This document shows, piece after piece, positions 49,804 through 54,893 of a stretch of 54,893 nt of DNA; within the stretch, counting starts at the first letter, position 1; each line of letters starts with the position of its first letter. The position numbers and the translations under genes were made by a program. This stretch comes from Oscillospiraceae bacterium (lineage in GTDB: Bacteria > Bacillota > Clostridia > Oscillospirales > Oscillospiraceae), in the NCBI GenBank assembly GCA_902774015.1, contig CACYHB010000009.1:1-54893 (forward strand), written 5' to 3'. The notes below the pieces were generated by a model. That model worked only from the letters and a program-made list of their open reading frames with translations. It ran no database searches and was not told the DNA's origin.

Positions 49804-51933
49804 TCAGGCGCTCTGCCGGTTTGCGCCGACGGCCTGGAACACGACCACGGCGGAGAGCAGCACCACGCCCACAATGTCGGTCAGCATGCTGGGGTCCATC
49901 ATCAGCAGGCCGCCTGCACCGATCAGGATCCGAAGCAGCGGATTCAGCTGGCCGCGCAGATAGCCGTTGAGCGCGGCTGCCACGCCGAAGATACCCACGA
50001 TGGAGGTGGCCACCACCAGGACGACCTGGACGGCGGAGGTGTCGATGAGCAGCATGGAGGGGTTGAGCGCGAAGATATAGGGGACCACGAAAGCGCCGAC
50101 GGCGAGCTTGGAGGCGTTGAAGGCTGTCTTCATGGGCGGGGCCTTGGCGATGGCGGAGCCGGCGTAGGCGGCCAGAGCCACAGGCGGCGTAATGTCCGCC
50201 ACGATGCCGAAGTAGAAGACAAAGAAATGGGCCGCCAGCACCGGGATGCCCAGTTGGATCAGGATGGGCGCGCAGGTGGAGGCCATGATGCAGTAGTTGG
50301 CGGTGGTGGGCACGCCCATACCCAGCACGATGCAGCAGAGCATCGTGAAAAACAGCGCGATCAGCACGGAGCCGTGGGAGAGCGTGATGATCGCCGTGAT
50401 GATCTGGGAGGCGAGGCCCGTGATGGTGATACAGCCGCCGATGATGCCGGCCACGCCGCAGGCGGCGCCCACGGAGATGGCGCTCTTGGCGCCGTTGGCC
50501 AGCGCGTCAAAAAAGACGGCGGGCGTCATGACGGCGTCTTTGCTGAACATGCACAGGCCGGCGCTCACAATGGCGACCAGCAGCAGCGCGAGCTTGACGC
50601 CGGCAGGCAGCGCCACGAACAGATAGCACAGCAGCGCCGCGATGCCTACCACGCTCACAGGCGGGTTCCGGTGGGCGTTGGCGACCTGAACGGCGAAGAG
50701 GATGGCGATGGACGCCGCGAAGGCCATGGTATTGCTGCCGGAGGAGACCAGGTACACCAGGATCACCAGCGGGAGCAGCAGATAGCTTCGGCCGACGAGC
50801 TTTTTGAAGACGGGAAGCACCTCCGGGTCGATGCCCTTGAGGCCCAGCTTCTTCGCCTCCAGGTGGACGGCGATGAAAATACCCGTGAAATACAGGACGG
50901 CGGGCAGAATGGCCCGGACAATGATGTTCGAGTAGGGGACTCCCACGTATTCGGCCATCAGAAAGGCTGCGGCGCCCATGATGGGGGGCATGATCTGGCC
51001 GCCGGTGGAAGCCGCGGCCTCAACGGCTCCGGCAAACTCCGGCTTGTAACCGGTCCTTTTCATCATCGGGATCGTGACGGAGCCGGTGGTCACGGTGTTG
51101 CCCACGGAGGAGCCGGACACCATGCCGCAGAGCGCCGAGGAGATGACCGCCACCTTGGCGGGGCCGCCGGAGAAGCGGCCGACCAGAGAGTTGGCCATGT
51201 CGATAAAGAACTGGGCGATCCCGGTGCGCTCCAGAAAGGCGCCGAAGATGATGAAGACCAGGATGAACTTGGCGCAGACCTGGATGGGCGTGCCGAGGAT
51301 CCCTCCGCCCTGCACCTTGTAGAACAGGCTGATGGCCACGTTGCGCACGGTGGCGGCGGTGCTCAGGTGCTTGACGCCGAGATAGTAGTACAGCGCATAG
51401 CCGATGAACACGCCGGCCACGCAGAGGATGGGGATGCCCACCGCACGGCGGCAGAGCTCCAGCAGCGTCAGGATGCCGACGATGCCGATAGCCACCTCGT
51501 AGGGCCGGACCTGGGACATGCCCAGGCGGACGGTCAGACTCTGGGCGTTGACGACCACGTACAGGAAAGCCGCCGTGCCTGCCAGCATGAGGATCCAGTC
51601 ATACCAGGGGATGTGGTTCACGTGCTGCAGGCCCTTTTTGATGGGGTAGTTCAGATAGCCCACCAGCAGGATGCCGGCCACGAAAGAGGGATAGCGGATC
51701 AGGTCCAGCCAGGTGGCGAAGAGCGTGACGTAGATCACGAAAAGGGAGAAGATCGCCATGACGGCATAGACGGCCCATTTCTGCCAGCCCTCCCAGATGC
51801 GGGTATTGGATTCACGGTCATACTTTTTCATGACCGCGTCCATGGCGGCCTGATCGAATTCGTGTTCGTCGGCCGCGGGCTGCTCCGCAGGAGCCGTCGG
51901 GAGTATCGTCTTGTTCTTTTTCTTGTCAGCCAT
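49804..51933 (-). CDS. TRAP transporter fused permease (TAXI type)
   Basis: A 709-residue membrane protein joining the small (DctQ) and large (DctM) TRAP subunits. About 50 hydrophilic residues at the start precede four helices, then the 12-helix DctM part with VSGSSVGNTVTTGSVTIPMMKRTGY, GGQIMPPIMGAAAFLMAEY, and a second related half (GMGVPTTANYCIMA). GGAGG lies 7 bases before the ATG. The TAXI binding protein is encoded upstream in the same operon. The pair imports an organic acid or amino acid using an ion gradient; the substrate is unknown. Confidence 0.95.
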   Translation of the reverse strand: MADKKKNKTILPTAPAEQPAADEHEFDQAAMDAVMKKYDRESNTRIWEGWQKWAVYAVMAIFSLFVIYVTLFATWLDLIRYPSFVAGILLVGYLNYPIKKGLQHVNHIPWYDWILMLAGTAAFLYVVVNAQSLTVRLGMSQVRPYEVAIGIVGILTLLELCRRAVGIPILCVAGVFIGYALYYYLGVKHLSTAATVRNVAISLFYKVQGGGILGTPIQVCAKFILVFIIFGAFLERTGIAQFFIDMANSLVGRFSGGPAKVAVISSALCGMVSGSSVGNTVTTGSVTIPMMKRTGYKPEFAGAVEAAASTGGQIMPPIMGAAAFLMAEYVGVPYSNIIVRAILPAVLYFTGIFIAVHLEAKKLGLKGIDPEVLPVFKKLVGRSYLLLPLVILVYLVSSGSNTMAFAASIAILFAVQVANAHRNPPVSVVGIAALLCYLFVALPAGVKLALLLVAIVSAGLCMFSKDAVMTPAVFFDALANGAKSAISVGAACGVAGIIGGCITITGLASQIITAIITLSHGSVLIALFFTMLCCIVLGMGVPTTANYCIMASTCAPILIQLGIPVLAAHFFVFYFGIVADITPPVALAAYAGSAIAKAPPMKTAFNASKLAVGAFVVPYIFALNPSMLLIDTSAVQVVLVVATSIVGIFGVAAALNGYLRGQLNPLLRILIGAGGLLMMDPSMLTDIVGVVLLSAVVVFQAVGANRQSA

Positions 51934-51978
51934 GGGATTTCCTCCGTGCGCAGATTTGGATATGATTAGGATATGAGG

Positions 51979-52005
51979 CGGAGTGCCGTATACAACGGCA
52001 CTCCG
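51979..52005 (-). promoter_or_regulatory. Intergenic hairpin between TAXI and permease genes
   Basis: Perfect 11-bp arms CGGAGTGCCGT (51979-51989) and ACGGCACTCCG (51995-52005) with a 5-base loop and no T run. It is placed to stabilise the binding-protein mRNA or lower permease expression (inference). Confidence 0.6.
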
Positions 52006-52041
52006 TCGGGTGTTTCAGCTATTATTGACAGAGCGCGTGGT

Positions 52042-53019
52042 TCAGTCAGCCGTATCCACGGTGATGCCGTTCTCGGCAAAGAACTTTGCGGCGCCCTTGG
52101 CAAAGGGAACGGCGATGCCGTCGGTGGCGAAGTCAAGGGACAGCTCGGCGCCCTTGGCGTGCAGCGCGGCGATGGCGTCGGCGTTGTTGTAGATGGTGGA
52201 GACGATGGTGTAAGCCACGTCGTCAGACAGGTCCGCGCGGCAGACCAGAGTCGCCTTTACGGTGACGGTCACGGTGTCGTCGTCAAAGCCGTTGTAGGTG
52301 CCGCCGGGGATGGTGTAGGAAGCGTACCAGGGGCAGTCGGCCAGGAGCTTCGTCATGTGCTCGTCGTCGATGGAAACCAGGTAAACGTTCTTGGCGGTGG
52401 CCAGATCCACGATGGAGGTGGTGGGCGCGCCGGCAGTGGTGAAGGCTGCGTCGATCTTGCCGTCCTTCAGGCTCTCGGTGGAATCACCGAAGGACTGGTA
52501 GACGGGCGTGATGTCGTCAATGCTCATGCCGTAGGCACCGAGAATATCGACCGTGTTGAAGTAGGTGCCGGAACCCACGTCGCCCACGCAGACGTTCTTG
52601 CCGGCCAGGTCGGCGACGGACTTGATATCGGGATCGCAGGTGACGATCTGTACGGTCTCGGCGTAGAGGCCGCCCAGCACACGGAAGCCGGTCAGGGGGC
52701 CGCTCTCGGCGAAGCTGTTGTAGCCGTTGTAAGCGTAGGTCATAACGTCGGACTGCACGGTGGCCAGATCGTAGATGCCGTCCGCCACGATACCGGTGAT
52801 GTTGGAAGCGCTGCCGGTGGAAGAGACGACGTTGATGCTCACGTCAGTGTTCTGGCCGATGTAGCCGCCCAGCACGCCGCCGAAAGCGTAGTAAGTGCCG
52901 GACTCGCCGCCGGTGCCCATGGTCAGCTTGTGGTCGTCTTTCTTGGGCGCGCTGTCGCCGCAGGCGCAGAGCGCGAATACCATGCAGAGAGCAAGCAGAA
53001 GAGCAAAGAGCTTTTTCAT
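52042..53019 (-). CDS. TRAP transporter TAXI-family solute-binding lipoprotein
   Basis: A 325-residue lipoprotein. The signal (MKKLFALLLALCMVFALCAC) ends in LCAC followed by GDS. The mature part starts LTMGTGGESGTYYAFGGVLG, the TAXI hallmark, with DLATVQSDVMTYAYNG and LAGKNVCVGDVGSGTYFN further on. I use ATG 53019 behind AAGGAGG rather than an upstream ATG at 53046. It delivers substrate to the fused permease. Confidence 0.95.
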   Translation of the reverse strand: MKKLFALLLALCMVFALCACGDSAPKKDDHKLTMGTGGESGTYYAFGGVLGGYIGQNTDVSINVVSSTGSASNITGIVADGIYDLATVQSDVMTYAYNGYNSFAESGPLTGFRVLGGLYAETVQIVTCDPDIKSVADLAGKNVCVGDVGSGTYFNTVDILGAYGMSIDDITPVYQSFGDSTESLKDGKIDAAFTTAGAPTTSIVDLATAKNVYLVSIDDEHMTKLLADCPWYASYTIPGGTYNGFDDDTVTVTVKATLVCRADLSDDVAYTIVSTIYNNADAIAALHAKGAELSLDFATDGIAVPFAKGAAKFFAENGITVDTAD

Positions 53020-53038
53020 TTTCAGGTCCTCCTTAATT

Positions 53039-53052
53039 GTATACAAGTATAC
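53039..53052 (-). promoter_or_regulatory. GTATAC palindrome, possible GntR-type operator
   Basis: GTATACAAGTATAC, within the longer TTGTATACAAGTATACA, lies between the predicted transcription start (about 53063) and the ribosome-binding site. Its position at about +11 to +24 suits a repressor roadblock. The likeness to GntR/FCD operators is by eye. Confidence 0.5.
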
Positions 53053-53069
53053 ACCTGTGCGGTGATGTC

Positions 53070-53098
53070 ATAATACATGATTCCCCGGAGAATTGCAA
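53070..53098 (-). promoter_or_regulatory. TRAP-TAXI operon promoter
   Basis: Minus-strand TTGCAA (53098-53093), a 17-base spacer and TATTAT (53075-53070). Confidence 0.65.
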
Positions 53099-53210
53099 GA
53101 GGAAATTGTGCTTTTTTTGCAAGCGGACAAAATTTTGCGCTCAGGAGAAGATTTTTTATGCAGGATGGACGAAAAACACCCTCGAAAACCGACCCGACAG
53201 GAAACAAGAC

Positions 53211-53239
53211 TTGCCAAAAAAGGTCGGATGCGTCATAAT
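53211..53239 (+). promoter_or_regulatory. Promoter of the HAD gene, predicting a leaderless mRNA
   Basis: TTGCCA (53211-53216), a 17-base spacer and CATAAT (53234-53239). The start site 7 bases on coincides with the ATG at 53246. Confidence 0.6.
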
Positions 53240-53245
53240 ACAGCC

Positions 53246-54097
53246 ATGATGGATTTATTATATAAGGTGATCGCTTTCGATCTGGACGGAACGCTTCTTC
53301 GGGACGACAAGACGATCCCGCAGGAAAACCTGAAGGCCCTCCTGGCCGCCGACCGCGCGGGGATCCGGCTTGTGCCGGCCACCGGGCGCATCTACCGCGG
53401 CATTCCGGAGGCCCTCCGGGAGCTGCCCTTCCTTCGTTATTATATTCTGTCCAACGGCGCCGCCGTGTACGACAGCCGGGAGGACAGGACTCTTTTCCGG
53501 GCGGACATCCCGGTGGAGCTGGCCCTGCAGTGCTACGCCTGGCTGGACACGCTGCCCGTCATTTACGACTGCTATCAGAACGAGTGCGGCTGGATGACGC
53601 GCTCCATGCTGGAGGCGGCTGAGCCATACTTCGTCCTGGAGCCGGAGGTCCTGAAGATGCTCTACGGGCTGCGCCGTCCGGTGCCGGATCTGAAGGAGAC
53701 CCTGCGCGAGCGGGGCGAGGGTCTGCAGAAGCTGCAGATGTTTTTCAAGCCGGAGGACGAGGTGCTGCGGCAGGCGACCCTCCGGGAGCTGCCCCGGCGC
53801 TTTCCGGAGCTGGCGGCGACGACCTCCGTGAAAAACAACATCGAGGTCAACAGCGTCCACGCCGGGAAGGGCAAGGCCCTGCTGGGCCTCTGCGCGGCGC
53901 TGGGCATCGATCCGGCCGCTTCCGCCGCCTTCGGCGACGGCAGCAACGACACGGAAATGCTGCGCATGGCGGGCCTCGGCGTCGCCATGGCTAACGCATC
54001 AAGCGAGGTGAAGGCCGCGGCCGACCTCATCACCGACAGCAATGAAGACTGCGGCTTTGCCCGCACGGTCCGGCGTATTCTGGAGGGGTCCGTATGA
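53246..54097 (+). CDS. Cof-type HAD-superfamily hydrolase
   Basis: A 283-residue phosphatase of the Cof/type IIB HAD group, probably acting on sugar phosphates or similar small metabolites. Motif I is IAFDLDGTLL with the nucleophile Asp, motif II PATGR, motif III Lys in NSVHAGKGKALLGL, and motif IV FGDGSNDTEML. The cap domain lies between motifs II and III. Two ATGs in a row open the protein and there is no ribosome-binding site; the promoter position suggests a leaderless mRNA. The frame is open further upstream, but that part lies before the promoter. It overlaps plsY by 4 bases. Confidence 0.9.
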   Translation: MMDLLYKVIAFDLDGTLLRDDKTIPQENLKALLAADRAGIRLVPATGRIYRGIPEALRELPFLRYYILSNGAAVYDSREDRTLFRADIPVELALQCYAWLDTLPVIYDCYQNECGWMTRSMLEAAEPYFVLEPEVLKMLYGLRRPVPDLKETLRERGEGLQKLQMFFKPEDEVLRQATLRELPRRFPELAATTSVKNNIEVNSVHAGKGKALLGLCAALGIDPAASAAFGDGSNDTEMLRMAGLGVAMANASSEVKAAADLITDSNEDCGFARTVRRILEGSV

Positions 54098-54741
54098 ACA
54101 CAATCGAACAGGGCGCTCTGTGCCTGCTGCTTGGCTACTGTCTCGGCAGCCTGAGCCCGTCTTTTCTGATCGGGAAGCTGCGAGGCTATGACGTGCGCAA
54201 GAGCGGCTCCGGAAATGCCGGCGCATCCAATACCCTGATCCTTGTGGGAAAGATGGCCGGCCTTACCGTGGCCCTGCTGGACATCCTCAAGGCCGCCTGC
54301 GCCTGGTGGATCGCGGCTGCGCTCTTTCCGGCGCTGAGGCTGGCCGGGATCCTGGGCGGCGTCGGCGCGATCTTCGGGCATATGTTCCCGGTCTGGCTTC
54401 GCTTTCACGGCGGCAAGGGCCTGGCCTGCATGGGCGGCGTGATTCTGGCCTATGACTGGAAGAGCCTGATGATCCTGCTCCTGATCGCGCTCCTGATCAG
54501 TCTGCTTACCAATTACGTCTCAGTCGCTACTGTGAGCATGTCGGTGATCTGGCCGGCCTATTACGGCCTCTCCACCGCTTTCTGGCTGGGCGCGGCGGTC
54601 CTGCTGATCCCGGCCGTGCCGATCTTCCTGCGGCATCTGATCAATTTCCGGCGGATCCGGCGGGGGGAGGAGCTGCGCCTGAGCTATCTCTGGAAAAAGG
54701 ACGCAGAGCTTGCGCGCATCGGCTATTCGGAGGAGCTGTAA
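54094..54741 (+). CDS. plsY: Acyl-phosphate:glycerol-3-phosphate acyltransferase
   Basis: A 215-residue membrane enzyme that makes lysophosphatidic acid from acyl-phosphate, the first step of phospholipid synthesis. All PlsY motifs are visible: GYCLGSLSPSFLIG, GSGNAGASNT and GHMFPVWLRFHGGKGLA. Five or more hydrophobic segments are present. The ATGA overlap with the HAD gene shows coupled translation. Confidence 0.97.
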   Translation: MNTIEQGALCLLLGYCLGSLSPSFLIGKLRGYDVRKSGSGNAGASNTLILVGKMAGLTVALLDILKAACAWWIAAALFPALRLAGILGGVGAIFGHMFPVWLRFHGGKGLACMGGVILAYDWKSLMILLLIALLISLLTNYVSVATVSMSVIWPAYYGLSTAFWLGAAVLLIPAVPIFLRHLINFRRIRRGEELRLSYLWKKDAELARIGYSEEL

Positions 54742-54750
54742 GATCACAAA

Positions 54751-54893
54751 GCATAGGTTTTGTCCTTCTGCTCAGAGCGGTCAGGCTGCGTAAATCAAGA
54801 ACCATTTCTCTTTCCTCTTGCGGAAAGAGAAACGGTTCTTGTACTCCAAAGAGAAAGGCCGCTTGTCAGAGCGGACGACACATGGTCTAATCA
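54751..54893. mobile_element. Second, inverted copy of the MITE-like element (cut by window end)
   Basis: From GCATAGGTTTTGTC (54751) to the end, the sequence is a close match to the reverse complement of the right end of the 8625-9083 element, including CTCAGAGCGG, the TTTCTCTTTCC/GGAAAGAGAAA dyad and CCAAAGAGAAAGGCCGCTTG. Similarity seems to fade after about 54867. Its outer end lies about 10 bases after the plsY stop. Confidence 0.75.

Overview
The window looks like chromosomal DNA of a GC-rich, anaerobic, endospore-forming member of the Clostridia, probably Oscillospiraceae-like. The evidence is a pyruvate:ferredoxin oxidoreductase, an 8-Cys ferredoxin, a CoA-transferase of the butyrate/acetate type, SpoIIE, AddAB, RNase Y, a CD1247-type zinc-ribbon protein, a guanine riboswitch on a BMP-family ABC importer, and many short palindromic interspersed repeats. 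The genus is inference. I saw no tRNA, rRNA, CRISPR, phage or transposase gene.

Layout. 1-5.1 kb (minus): CoA-transferase and nifJ-type PFOR, separated by a 117-bp palindromic repeat. 5.1-8.5 kb: a tandem 96-bp repeat, then a two-gene unit of a VWA-like DUF2201-type protein with a degenerate protease motif and a MoxR-type AAA+ ATPase. 8.5-10.6 kb: a BirA operator and promoter, a 459-bp MITE-like element sitting at about +4 of the transcript, then bioY-birA. 10.7-13.1 kb: zinc-ribbon protein and EF-P (minus), then rpmB and xpt (plus). 13.1-18.5 kb: a guanine-class purine riboswitch followed by a complete BMP-type nucleoside ABC importer, which with xpt makes a purine salvage block. 18.6-26 kb: an array of hairpins, rpmE, and addBA (minus). 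26-33.5 kb: an amylosucrase-like GH13 enzyme (plus), facing a minus-strand unit of a YihQ-like GH31 glycosidase, a GPH sugar symporter and a DUF6020 membrane protein.

33.6-39.5 kb: spoIIE with a small membrane-protein gene, a GT4 glycosyltransferase, and RNase Y with a long hairpin-rich leader. 39.9-45.1 kb: a pyridoxal-phosphate-themed locus with a short MocR/PdxR regulator, threonine aldolase and aldehyde dehydrogenase on the minus strand, divergent from pyridoxamine kinase, with three 12-bp operator-like repeats between; then a small lipoprotein. 45.2-48.6 kb: a ClpC-like ATPase without the middle domain, ferredoxin, and a tRNA methyltransferase-like gene. 48.7-54.7 kb: a secreted repeat protein, a TRAP-TAXI importer, a HAD phosphatase predicted to be read from a leaderless mRNA, and plsY. 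The window ends inside a second, inverted copy of the element found upstream of bioY.

Most genes are ordinary housekeeping or transport genes. The points I would look at first are the element inserted between the BirA-controlled promoter and bioY, the ACG-start DUF2201/MoxR pair, the YihQ-like GH31 with an altered sulfonate pocket, the PdxR operator array with a truncated regulator, the M-domain-less ClpC, and the families of clustered hairpins. All assignments are by eye from sequence; no database search was run.
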